DNA from: Microbacterium sp. SORGH_AS_0969
Lineage (GTDB): Bacteria; Actinomycetota; Actinomycetes; Actinomycetales; Microbacteriaceae
Assembly (NCBI RefSeq): GCF_030818255.1
Contig: NZ_JAUTAG010000001.1
Span: 2,914,001-2,978,000 of the forward strand
Direction of reading: 5' to 3'
Length of the DNA: 64,000 bases
Part shown: in pieces, positions 33,885 through 42,083 of the stretch
How positions within the stretch are numbered: the stretch's first letter is position 1
Layout of the letters: the number at the start of each line of letters is the position of its first letter
Made by a program: the position numbers and the translations under genes
The notes under the pieces: generated by a model
The model's database searches: none
Told to the model about the DNA's origin: nothing
What the model saw: the letters and a program-made list of their open reading frames with translations, nothing else

Positions 33885-33953
33885 GCGAGATTGCATTCAG
33901 CTGACATCTCCACTGCAGCCTGCAATGGGGATGTCAGCTGAATGCAGTCTCGG
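33885..33953. repeat. Long hairpin, copy 2 (34-nt arms)
   Basis: Arms 33885-33918 and 33920-33953 pair at 30 of 34 positions. It shares the GA(G)A-TTGCA-CAGCTGACA-CCACTGC skeleton with copy 1, while the variable bases (ATTC/GAAT and ATCTCC/GGGGAT) keep pairing. It lies 100 bp upstream of the nuclease-like gene. The rest of the 263-nt gap shows nothing further that I can name. Confidence 0.92.
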
Positions 33954-34047
33954 AGCACGGGGCGCCGAAAGCGACGCGCAAGGGCGAGCGGAACCGCGGG
34001 CGGCGCGCACAGGCAATCGCACAGCACGGGTTGGGTAAGGTTCCCCT

Positions 34048-35790
34048 GTGCACCCTGGCCAGTCTCACGCTCCTCGATTGACCACACGTTCCCGGAGTCT
34101 GCTGCGCGCCGCCGCGCTCCTGGTGACCGCGACGATCGGACTCTCCGCGTGCTCCGCGCCGGAGCCCGCGCCCGCACCCGAAGAGCCGGTGCGCACGAGT
34201 CTCACGGTCGGTGTCGTCGGTGCGCTCACGAGTTTCAACGCTGCCACCGCGCAGGGGGCGACGCCCGCCAACCGAGCGGTCTCGTCGCTGCTGGACGAGC
34301 GACTCGGCTCTCTCGACGGAGACCTGCAGGTCGTCCCGAACAACGGGATGGGCCGCATCACGCGCGTCGAGGGCGATCCGCTCACGGTCAGCTACGAACT
34401 CTTCCCCGACCGCACCTGGTCGGACGGCACCGCGGTCAGCCTCGACGACCTTCTCTTCGGCTGGGCGGTCTCGTCGCACTTCTTCGACGACGCGACCTAC
34501 GACGCTCAGGGGCAGGTGGTCTCGGGCACGCGTTACTTCCAGACCGCCACTGCTGCCGATCCGAATGCTCGGACCGAGCGGCCGACGCTCAACCGGGCGA
34601 AGGACACCCTGACGCTCGTCTACGACGAGCCCTTCGCCGACTGGAACCGTCAGTGGATGCTGGATCGGCCCGTTCACGTAATCGCCGAGAAGGCCGGGGT
34701 CACCGTCCAGCAGCTGATCACGGCCATCTTGACGACGCCCGAGGGCGACCCTTCCGCGCCCGTGGCGCCCAACCCCGTCCTCGCCGCCGCAGCCGCCGCC
34801 TGGAACACGGGCTTCGACGCCCCAGCAGGAGGGGTGCCCGACGCCGCCTCGGCGGTCGCCGCGGGGCCGTGGAAGGTCTCCGGCGTGACGGCGGACGCCC
34901 TCACCCTGGAGCGACGCGATGACTACCAGGGCGCCCACTACCCGGGTCTGACCGGGCTCGCGGTCCGGTTCTTCCCCGACCGCGCAACGCAGCTGGCGGC
35001 GATGACGGCGGGCGAGATCGACATCGCCAACGTCGGCGACCTCGACGCGGAGCAGCTCAAGGCCCTGACCGACGCGGGGGTGCAGGTCACCACCGGTCCC
35101 ACCACTCAGACGCTTCAGCTGCGCTTCGCCGACGGCACGCCCGCGGATCTGCGGCAGGCCGTCTCTCTCTCGCTCGACCGCGACGCGCTCGTCAAGGAGC
35201 TCCTCCAGGAGGTCCGCCCCGAGGCCCGGCCCCTGCAGTCGTTCCTCTCTTCTCCGGCGACGGGGCAGCTTTACACCGACCTCACCTCGGGCAACAACGC
35301 TCCGGGAACATCGGCGGATCCGGATGCCGCGCGCTCCGCGCTCGAGGATCGCGCCGCCGTGCTCCGCGTCGCGTACGACTCCGCCGACGATCTGTCGAGC
35401 GCGGTCTTCACGAAGCTGGTGACGATGGGCGCGAAGGCGGGGATCGCCGTCCGCGCGGCCACGGCCGAGGAAGAACCCGACGCCACGCTGTCGTGGGTGG
35501 GGGAGGACGAGAGCCTCTATCGCTCCGCGCGCGACCGTCTGGCCGAGGGCGTGGACGGTCCGGATGCCCAGCGCACCTTCCGCAAACTCACCACCGACAC
35601 GGACCCCGTCGACGTGCTCGCCGGTGCGAAGGAGATCGATCGCGCCCTGTTCTCGGCCTATGCGGGCGTTCCGCTTTTCGAGCGCACCGGCGCTGTCGCC
35701 GTGGGCAAGGGAGTACAAGGAGTCGAGTACACCTCGGAGCCCGAGGGCGTGCCCCCGTCCTTCTGGACGTGGTCCGTCACGACTCCCTGA
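34048..35790 (+). CDS. ABC transporter substrate-binding lipoprotein, family 5 (divergent)
   Basis: 580-residue oligopeptide/dipeptide-type binding protein, anchored by the lipobox GLSAC at about residue 35. SBP family 5 marks include LTVSYELFPDRTWSDGTAVS, LDDLLFGWAV, LTLVYDEPFADW and PVHVIAEKAG. Leaderless start: TAAGGT ends 6 nt before GTG 34048. It is a diverged paralogue of the protein encoded at 36827 (shared LTSFN, TWSDG and LAEKAG-type blocks); a CPBP protease gene on the other strand separates them, so it may be an alternative receptor for the same permease. Confidence 0.88.
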   Translation: MHPGQSHAPRLTTRSRSLLRAAALLVTATIGLSACSAPEPAPAPEEPVRTSLTVGVVGALTSFNAATAQGATPANRAVSSLLDERLGSLDGDLQVVPNNGMGRITRVEGDPLTVSYELFPDRTWSDGTAVSLDDLLFGWAVSSHFFDDATYDAQGQVVSGTRYFQTATAADPNARTERPTLNRAKDTLTLVYDEPFADWNRQWMLDRPVHVIAEKAGVTVQQLITAILTTPEGDPSAPVAPNPVLAAAAAAWNTGFDAPAGGVPDAASAVAAGPWKVSGVTADALTLERRDDYQGAHYPGLTGLAVRFFPDRATQLAAMTAGEIDIANVGDLDAEQLKALTDAGVQVTTGPTTQTLQLRFADGTPADLRQAVSLSLDRDALVKELLQEVRPEARPLQSFLSSPATGQLYTDLTSGNNAPGTSADPDAARSALEDRAAVLRVAYDSADDLSSAVFTKLVTMGAKAGIAVRAATAEEEPDATLSWVGEDESLYRSARDRLAEGVDGPDAQRTFRKLTTDTDPVDVLAGAKEIDRALFSAYAGVPLFERTGAVAVGKGVQGVEYTSEPEGVPPSFWTWSVTTP

Positions 35791-35829
35791 TTCGGCGTCC
35801 CGGATGCCGTGCCCCGAGCGCTGCTCGGG

Positions 35830-36681
35830 TCAGGGCGTGCCGCTGGGCGTCGGTGTCGGACTCGACGTCGGGGTGAAGATGCCGGGCCACCAGGCGGCCG
35901 CCAGGGGATAGCCGACGAAGGCGACGATGTCGATGACCGTGTGGGCGATCACCAAGGGCATGACACGGCCCCAACGGCGGTAGCACCAGCCGAACACCAG
36001 GCCCATCACGACGTTTCCGAGCGCCGAGGGCCATCCCTGATACAGGTGGTAGCTGCCGCGCAGGAGAGCGGTCGATACGATGACCCACGTCCACGACCAC
36101 CCGAGTCGGCGGAGGCGATCGAACAGGTAGCCGAGGAAGATCACCTCCTCCGTCAGCCCGGCTCGCAGCGCGGCGAGGATCAGCAGACCGATCACCCACC
36201 ACGATGAATCGAGGGGCGCCGGAATGACGGCGATGCTCTGCCCGAGCGCCCGCCCCGCCGCGTAGACGCCGATGCCGGGTGCTCCGATGACCACGACGAG
36301 AAGCAGTCCCCGGGCCGCGTCGCCGCCGAAGCGCCGGAAGTCGAGACCGATGCGGCGCAGAGCGCTCAGGCCCGGCTCCCAGAGGAGGTACACGACCAGC
36401 GCGACGAGAGCGAGCGAGAAGAAGATGTCGAGGAACTGGTAGATCGCGTCCCACAGCGGCTCGGCGCTGCGGGAGGGGTTCAGCTGCGTCTGCTGCTGCG
36501 AGATCGGTGCGCGCGTCGCTGCTCGGATGAAGGACACGACGGAGTAGATCGCCGACTGTCCGACCGACACCAGGAGCACGAGCGCGATCTCCCACGGCAA
36601 TCTTCGGCGGCGGAAAGTGTCTTGTTCGATCCCGGGTTCGTAAAAGGCCGAGGCGCGGATCATGTTGTCAGATTGCCACAT
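35830..36681 (-). CDS. CPBP family intramembrane metalloprotease
   Basis: 283-residue membrane protein with about seven helices and the three CPBP (Rce1-like) motifs: LTEEVIFLGYLFDRL (the EE pair; the usual Arg is replaced by Leu in this subgroup), LLRGSYHLYQGWPS (metal-binding His) and AHTVIDIVAFVG (His and Asp). A Pro/Thr/Ser-rich tail follows. Possibly processes lipidated or membrane peptides; the substrate is unknown. ATG 36681 has GGAAG upstream; ATG 36663 is an alternative. Confidence 0.85.
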   Translation of the reverse strand: MWQSDNMIRASAFYEPGIEQDTFRRRRLPWEIALVLLVSVGQSAIYSVVSFIRAATRAPISQQQTQLNPSRSAEPLWDAIYQFLDIFFSLALVALVVYLLWEPGLSALRRIGLDFRRFGGDAARGLLLVVVIGAPGIGVYAAGRALGQSIAVIPAPLDSSWWVIGLLILAALRAGLTEEVIFLGYLFDRLRRLGWSWTWVIVSTALLRGSYHLYQGWPSALGNVVMGLVFGWCYRRWGRVMPLVIAHTVIDIVAFVGYPLAAAWWPGIFTPTSSPTPTPSGTP

Positions 36682-36727
36682 TCAACCGCTTCCGAATTAA
36701 AGGTATGTAACGGTTTCCCCAGGAGTT

Positions 36728-36756
36728 TTGACCAACGCAGAGCGTTTACTTATCGT
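36728..36756 (+). promoter_or_regulatory. Probable sigma-70-type promoter of the peptide transporter operon
   Basis: TTGACC at 36728-36733, a 17-nt spacer and TATCGT at 36751-36756, leaving a leader of about 65 nt before GTG 36827. Confidence 0.5.
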
Positions 36757-36826
36757 TTCCGTATCCACGGCTCCCCCTGCTGACGTCTGTTGCGCGGGGA
36801 ATCGCCAACCTTGCACTGGAGGCAAA

Positions 36827-38620
36827 GTGTCTGAAAAGACTCGGCGCGCACGCGCCCTGACGGTGGGAGCTGGTGTCGCCGTTGCGGCGCTCGCCCTCGC
36901 CGGCTGCACCACGACGGCAGCACCCGAAGGCGGATCCTCCGCCTCCGGCGGCACCATCACGATCGCCACGACGAACGCGTTCACCTCGTTCAACGGCGAC
37001 ACCCCCGAGGCCAACCTCGACACCAACGGCATGGTGGGCTACCTCACCGGTGTCAGCGGCGGTCTGGGCCTCGGCGGCTTCCAGCGCCTGGACAAGGACT
37101 TCAGCGTCCTCAACAACACCGACTTCGGCACCTACGAGAAGGTGTCGGACGACCCGCTGACGGTGAAGTACACCATCAACGAGGGCCTGACCTGGTCGGA
37201 CGGCCAGCCCATCAACGCCGATGACATGCTCGTCAACTGGGCCATCAACTCGGGCTACTACGACGACGCGAAGCTCGACGAGAGCGGCGCCGTCACCAAC
37301 GGCGGCACGCAGTACTTCACCCTCGCCGGCAGCACCGCGGGCCTCGACACCACCGCGTTCCCCGAGATCAGCGACGACAACATGTCGATGACGCTGACCT
37401 ACTCGGAGCCCTTCGTGGACTGGGAGCTCGTCAACCCGATCGGCAAGCCGGCCCACGTGCTCGCCGAAAAGGCCGGTGTCTCCGAGGAAGACTTCATCAA
37501 GCTCCTCAAGGACACCCCCAAGGGCAACCCGGAGGCGCCCGTCGCCCCGAATGCGACGCTCAAGGCCGCGGCCGACTTCTGGAACACGGGTTACGACGTC
37601 ACGGCCATGCCGACCGACGCCAGCCTCCTGGTCGCGAGCGGTCCGTTCATCGTGACCGACTTCACCCCTGAGCAGAGCATCACGCTGGGCAAGAACCCCA
37701 ACTACAAGGGCAAGATGTCGCCCTCGTACGACCAGCTGATCATCCGCTTCATCGGTGACGCCAACGCGCAGGTCACCGCCCTTCAGAACGGTGAGGTCCA
37801 GGCCATCCAGCCGCAGCCCTCCGCCGACACGCTCACCGCGCTCGAGAACGCCAACGCGAAGGTCCACGCCGGCAGCCAGCTGTCGTACGACCACGTCGAC
37901 CTGAGCTTCGGCGGCGTGTTCGCCGACGCCAACGTCCGCGAGGCGTTCCTGAAGACCATCCCGCGTCAGCAGATCCTCGACTCGATCATCAAGCCGATCA
38001 ACCCGGATGCCGAGGTCCTGAACTCGCAGATCTTCCTGCCCACGGACGGCGACAAGTACACCACCGCGGTCGCCGCGAGCGGGTACGACACCTTCACCGA
38101 GCCCGACATCGAGGGCGCCAAGGCGCTGCTGAACGGTGCGACCCCGACGGTCCGCATCCTCTACAACACCAACAACCCCAACCGTGTCGACAGCTTCCGC
38201 GCCATTCAGCAGTCGGCGCAGCAGGCGGGCTTCAACATCGTCGACGCCGGTTCGCCCGACTGGAGCAAGCTCCTCGGCAGCGGCAGCTACGACGTGTCGA
38301 TCTTCGGCTGGATCTCGCCCGGTGCCGGTAACGCGGCTCTCCCGCAGATCTTCAAGACCGGCGGCGGCGGAAACTACAACAACTACAGCAACGCCACCGT
38401 CGACACCCTCGTCGACGAGAGCCAGGTGACCACCGACACCACCAAGCTCGACGACATCAAGGTGAAGATCGACGCCGAAACGGCCAAGGACTACTACGGT
38501 CTGCCGCTGTTCCAGCTCCCCGGTCTCTTCGCCGACAACGGTTCCATCCAGGGCGTCGACTACTTCGGCGGCCAGACGGGCATCGTGTGGAACGCGCAGG
38601 AGTGGACGCTGGCGGGTTGA
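36827..38620 (+). CDS. Peptide ABC transporter substrate-binding lipoprotein
   Basis: 597-residue family 5 binding protein delivering peptides to the permeases encoded downstream. Signal sequence with lipobox LALAGC (Cys at about residue 26), then TITIATTNAFTSFNGDTP, LTWSDGQPINADDMLVNWAI, LTYSEPFVDWEL, KPAHVLAEKAG and the C-terminal DYYGLPLFQLPG. GTG 36827 has GGAGG upstream; an earlier in-frame start would spoil the signal peptide. It uses a strongly optimised codon set, suggesting high expression. Confidence 0.93.
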   Translation: MSEKTRRARALTVGAGVAVAALALAGCTTTAAPEGGSSASGGTITIATTNAFTSFNGDTPEANLDTNGMVGYLTGVSGGLGLGGFQRLDKDFSVLNNTDFGTYEKVSDDPLTVKYTINEGLTWSDGQPINADDMLVNWAINSGYYDDAKLDESGAVTNGGTQYFTLAGSTAGLDTTAFPEISDDNMSMTLTYSEPFVDWELVNPIGKPAHVLAEKAGVSEEDFIKLLKDTPKGNPEAPVAPNATLKAAADFWNTGYDVTAMPTDASLLVASGPFIVTDFTPEQSITLGKNPNYKGKMSPSYDQLIIRFIGDANAQVTALQNGEVQAIQPQPSADTLTALENANAKVHAGSQLSYDHVDLSFGGVFADANVREAFLKTIPRQQILDSIIKPINPDAEVLNSQIFLPTDGDKYTTAVAASGYDTFTEPDIEGAKALLNGATPTVRILYNTNNPNRVDSFRAIQQSAQQAGFNIVDAGSPDWSKLLGSGSYDVSIFGWISPGAGNAALPQIFKTGGGGNYNNYSNATVDTLVDESQVTTDTTKLDDIKVKIDAETAKDYYGLPLFQLPGLFADNGSIQGVDYFGGQTGIVWNAQEWTLAG

Positions 38621-38639
38621 TAACCCGTTGATCCCTCGC

Positions 38640-38671
38640 GAGGCGCCGGAGTCGCCCGACTCCGGCGCCTC
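38640..38671 (+). terminator. Hairpin between binding protein and permease genes
   Basis: 15-nt perfect arms (GAGGCGCCGGAGTCG and complement) with almost no loop, followed by GTTTCG. It may partially terminate transcripts so that the binding protein exceeds the permease, common in ABC importer operons. Confidence 0.7.
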
Positions 38672-38772
38672 GTTTCGCGTGTGCGCGTGCGCCGAACCCG
38701 GACCGCTCGCGACTATCCTTTCCTGGGCACCTACAGGTGCCTTTCCACCCGATCGAAAGAAGTCCTCCCGCG

Positions 38773-40317
38773 ATGGTCGGATTCATCCTCAGGCGCATCG
38801 CCGTCTCGATCCTGGTTCTGCTCGCAGCATCGTTCATCATGTACGTGCTGGCCGCCAACTCCGGCGACCCCCTGCAGGACCTGCGCGACAGCTCCGCCGC
38901 CAACCGTGACCAGCTCATCGCCGCCCGTGTCGCGGCGCTCGACCTGAACGTCCCGGTGCCCCTGCGTTACTTCCTCTGGCTCGGCGGTGCCGCCGGCTGC
39001 CTCGTTCCGTTCACCGGTGCCTGCAACCTCGGCCTCACCGTCTCGAACGCGGCCGTCCTCGACATCCTCCCGACCGCCATCGGCTCGACTCTCCAGCTCG
39101 TGACGGCGTCGTTCGTGCTGGCCATCGTGCTCGGCATCGTGGTCGGCGTGGTCTCGGCCCTGCGCCAGTACAGCGGATTCGACTTCGGCATCACGCTGCT
39201 CAGCTTCTTCCTCTTCTCGCTGCCGTCGTTCCTCGTCGCCGTCCTCCTCAAGGAGTTCATGGCGCTCGGGTTCAACAGCTTCCTCGAGTCGGCCACGTCC
39301 ATCCCGATCTGGCTGATCGTCCTGCTGGCCGTGATCACCGCCATCATCTGGCAGGCCATGATCGGCGGCGACGTCCGTCGTCGCGTGATCGTCGCTGCGG
39401 TCTCGGGTCTCGCGACCATCGCCCTGCTGGTGTACTTCAACGTCACCGACTGGTTCCGCAACCCGGGTCTCGGGCCCGTCGGTCTCCTCCTGCTGATCGC
39501 CGGGATCGTGGTGATCACGACCGCTCTGATCGCGGGTCTGCAGAACCGCCGCGCTCTCATCGTCGCCGCGCTGAACGGCGCGATCGCGTACGCGTGCTAT
39601 TACGCGCTGCAGGGACTCTTCGACATCTCGACGTTCAACACGATCATCATCCTGGGCGTCGTCGCGGTCGCCGTCGGTGTGATCTCGGGCTACGTCCTGG
39701 GTGCGCCCGATCGGGGTATGGCCGCGCGCATCGGCGCCCTGGTGGCCTTCCTCTCCGGCGCCCTCGTCGTCCTCGACCGCTACATGCAGTCGTGGCCGCA
39801 GTACGTCAACAACCCCCGCATCAACGGGCGTCCGATCGCGACGGTCGGTGCGAGCACACCGGGGTTCACCGGTGACATGTGGATCACCGGCATCGACACG
39901 TTCACCCACCTCCTGCTGCCGACGGTGTCGTTGCTGCTCATCTCCTTCGCGGGATACACGCGGTACGCGCGCGCCGGCATGCTCGAAGTGATGAACCAGG
40001 ACTACATCCGCACGGCGCGCGCGAAGGGCCTCCCCGAGCGCACCGTCATCCTGCGCCACGGACTGCGCAACATGCTGATCCCGATCGTGACCCTCGTCGC
40101 GACCGACATCGGCGCGCTCCTGGGTGGTGCCGTCATCACGGAGCGGGTCTTCGCGATCTCGGGAATGGGGGCGCTGTTCGTCACGTCCATCCAGCGCGTC
40201 GACGTCAACCCGGTGATGGGCTACTTCATCGTCATCGCGATCACCGCGATCGTCTTCAACTTCCTGGCTGATCTCGCCTACGCCACGCTCGACCCGCGCG
40301 TGCGAGTGGTCGCATGA
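38773..40317 (+). CDS. Peptide ABC transporter permease, DppB/OppB type, enlarged
   Basis: 514-residue inner-membrane permease, against roughly 310-340 for common DppB. N-terminal FILRRIAVSILVLLAASFIMY and the C-terminal EAA-loop block (DYIRTARAKGLPERTVILRH, followed by NMLIPIVT, GGAVITERVFAISGMGALF) are standard. The excess of about 190 residues lies between the third helix and the LPTVSLLL helix and contains about six extra hydrophobic helices. ATG 38773 has no strong ribosome site but starts the family N-terminus. Confidence 0.92.
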   Translation: MVGFILRRIAVSILVLLAASFIMYVLAANSGDPLQDLRDSSAANRDQLIAARVAALDLNVPVPLRYFLWLGGAAGCLVPFTGACNLGLTVSNAAVLDILPTAIGSTLQLVTASFVLAIVLGIVVGVVSALRQYSGFDFGITLLSFFLFSLPSFLVAVLLKEFMALGFNSFLESATSIPIWLIVLLAVITAIIWQAMIGGDVRRRVIVAAVSGLATIALLVYFNVTDWFRNPGLGPVGLLLLIAGIVVITTALIAGLQNRRALIVAALNGAIAYACYYALQGLFDISTFNTIIILGVVAVAVGVISGYVLGAPDRGMAARIGALVAFLSGALVVLDRYMQSWPQYVNNPRINGRPIATVGASTPGFTGDMWITGIDTFTHLLLPTVSLLLISFAGYTRYARAGMLEVMNQDYIRTARAKGLPERTVILRHGLRNMLIPIVTLVATDIGALLGGAVITERVFAISGMGALFVTSIQRVDVNPVMGYFIVIAITAIVFNFLADLAYATLDPRVRVVA

Positions 40318-40348
40318 TCGCCGTCATCCGAATCCCGGAGGTCCTCCG

Positions 40349-41398
40349 ATGACCCAGATGCTTCCCGAGCCGGCCAACGTCGACGCTCCGCCGCCCGCGG
40401 ACGAGCGCAACACGGTCGGGGTGAGCCAGGGACGGCTCATCCTCCGGCGCTTCCTCTCCAACAAGGTCGCCGTCGTGTCCGGCATCCTGTTCATCCTCGT
40501 CGCCGTCTTCTCGGTCTCGGCGATCGGTGTCGGCCCGATCCCCGGGTGGTGGAAGTACGACTACACCACCCTCAACCCGCAGAACGACGGCGGGGCACCG
40601 ACGCTGTCGATCTGGCCCTTCGCGGTCGGCGAGCACCCGTTCGGTCAGGACCGCATCGGCATCGACTACTTCGCGATGACGATGCGCGGCATCCAGAACT
40701 CGATCCTCGTGATGATCGTGATCAGCTTCGTGGGCACGGCCGTCGGTACCGTCATCGGTGCTCTCGCCGGGTACTACCGCGGATGGGTGGACTCGGTCCT
40801 CATGCGCATCACCGACGTGTTCATCGTCATCCCGATCATCGTGATCGGTGCCGTTGTCGGTCGCGCGACCGGTGGTCTCGGCGTGATCCCGCTGGCCTTC
40901 TTCCTCGCGATGATCTCGTGGACCACGATCGCGCGCCTCGTCCGCGCCGAGTTCCTGACGCTGCGCGAGCGTGAGTTCGTCGAGGCGGCTCGTGTTGCGG
41001 GGGCGAGTGATGCGCGCATCATCTTCAAGCACATCCTGCCCAACGCCATCGGCGTGGTCATCGTCGCGGCGACGCTGCTGGCGGCATCCGCGATCCTCCT
41101 CGAGACGGCCCTGAGCTACCTGCAGCTCGGTGTGCGTCCGCCGGACGTCTCGCTCGGTCTGATCATCTCCGACAACCAGTCGGCGTTCCAGACCCGCCCG
41201 TGGCTCTTCTGGTGGCCCGCTGTCTTCATCGTGCTGCTCGCGGTCCTCGTGAACTTCGTCGGTGATGGTCTGCGCGACGCCTTCGACCCGCGTCAGAAGC
41301 GCTTCTCGCTGCGCCGCACGAAGGAGCAGCCGGCGTCGTCGACGACGGCCCCGGCGAGCACGCAGGCGCGGGTGCACCCGGAGACGCCGTCGTCATGA
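40349..41398 (+). CDS. Peptide ABC transporter permease, DppC/OppC type
   Basis: 349-residue partner permease. The N-terminal RLILRRFLSNKVAVVSGILFI helix, HPFGQDRIGIDYFAMTMRGI, and the EAA loop EFVEAARVAGASDARIIFKH with ILPNAIGVVIV are the classic DppC series; the end LGDGLRDAFDPR-type motif reads VGDGLRDAFDPRQKR. Preceded by GGAGG at 40339-40343. Forms the channel with the DppB-like protein. Confidence 0.95.
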   Translation: MTQMLPEPANVDAPPPADERNTVGVSQGRLILRRFLSNKVAVVSGILFILVAVFSVSAIGVGPIPGWWKYDYTTLNPQNDGGAPTLSIWPFAVGEHPFGQDRIGIDYFAMTMRGIQNSILVMIVISFVGTAVGTVIGALAGYYRGWVDSVLMRITDVFIVIPIIVIGAVVGRATGGLGVIPLAFFLAMISWTTIARLVRAEFLTLREREFVEAARVAGASDARIIFKHILPNAIGVVIVAATLLAASAILLETALSYLQLGVRPPDVSLGLIISDNQSAFQTRPWLFWWPAVFIVLLAVLVNFVGDGLRDAFDPRQKRFSLRRTKEQPASSTTAPASTQARVHPETPSS

Positions 41399-41418
41399 CG
41401 ACCGTCTCTCGGCGGGTG

Positions 41419-42021
41419 TCAGGCCAGTGCGACGGCCAGCACCATTCCGGCGACACCCGCGATCAGCAGCAGCAGGTTGTCGACGCGCGGGCTGACCGCC
41501 ACGCGAACCGACTCGGCGATGCCGGCCTCCACACGGCCGGCATCGCGGAGGGCATGCCAGCGCGAGCGAACGAGTTCGGCCGCGTTGCCGGAGTCCGTCC
41601 CGGGCAGCTCGCCCGGCCGGGTGTTCGGTGCCGTCACACCCTCGCTACGCCGGTGGGCGCGCATCGCGCGCAGCGATCCGGTCGCGCCCGGGGCCGGTGC
41701 GGCGGTGACGCCGATGCGTCGTCCCGGAGTGTGCAACTGCAGGGCGTAGCGGGTGTCGACGTGGATGAGCGCAGCCCACGGCACGCGGTATCGCAGGGCG
41801 ATGTTGTCGACCTGCACGGCCTCGTCGTCGACGGAGATCGAGGGCGACCAGAGCACGGCGGTCACGACGGCCGCCGCGCCGAGGCCTCCGACGATCACGA
41901 GCGCGGGCGCGTCCGAGGCGCCGGGCACCACCAGCAGGCCGATCGCGACCACGGCGATGATCGCCCACGCGATGACGCACAGGATGCGGGTGAACGTCGA
42001 ACGGAACGTCTGGCGTGGCAT
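41419..42021 (-). CDS. PH-like domain membrane protein inside the transporter operon, antisense
   Basis: 200-residue protein with two N-terminal helices (residues 10-32 and 38-58), a PH-like region (SPSISVDDEAVQVDNIALRY, VPWAALIHVDTRYALQ) and a C-terminal hydrophobic helix (NLLLLIAGVAGMVLAVALA). Typical of the small actinobacterial PH-domain membrane proteins of unknown role. It is oriented against the transporter genes on both sides, so a transcript for the downstream ATPase either passes antisense to it or starts anew. Confidence 0.78.
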   Translation of the reverse strand: MPRQTFRSTFTRILCVIAWAIIAVVAIGLLVVPGASDAPALVIVGGLGAAAVVTAVLWSPSISVDDEAVQVDNIALRYRVPWAALIHVDTRYALQLHTPGRRIGVTAAPAPGATGSLRAMRAHRRSEGVTAPNTRPGELPGTDSGNAAELVRSRWHALRDAGRVEAGIAESVRVAVSPRVDNLLLLIAGVAGMVLAVALA

Positions 42022-42083
42022 CCTCCGATTCTTTCATTTTCCGATCACTCACTCCCGCTGAGCGGGACCGAGAGGACAGTCTC

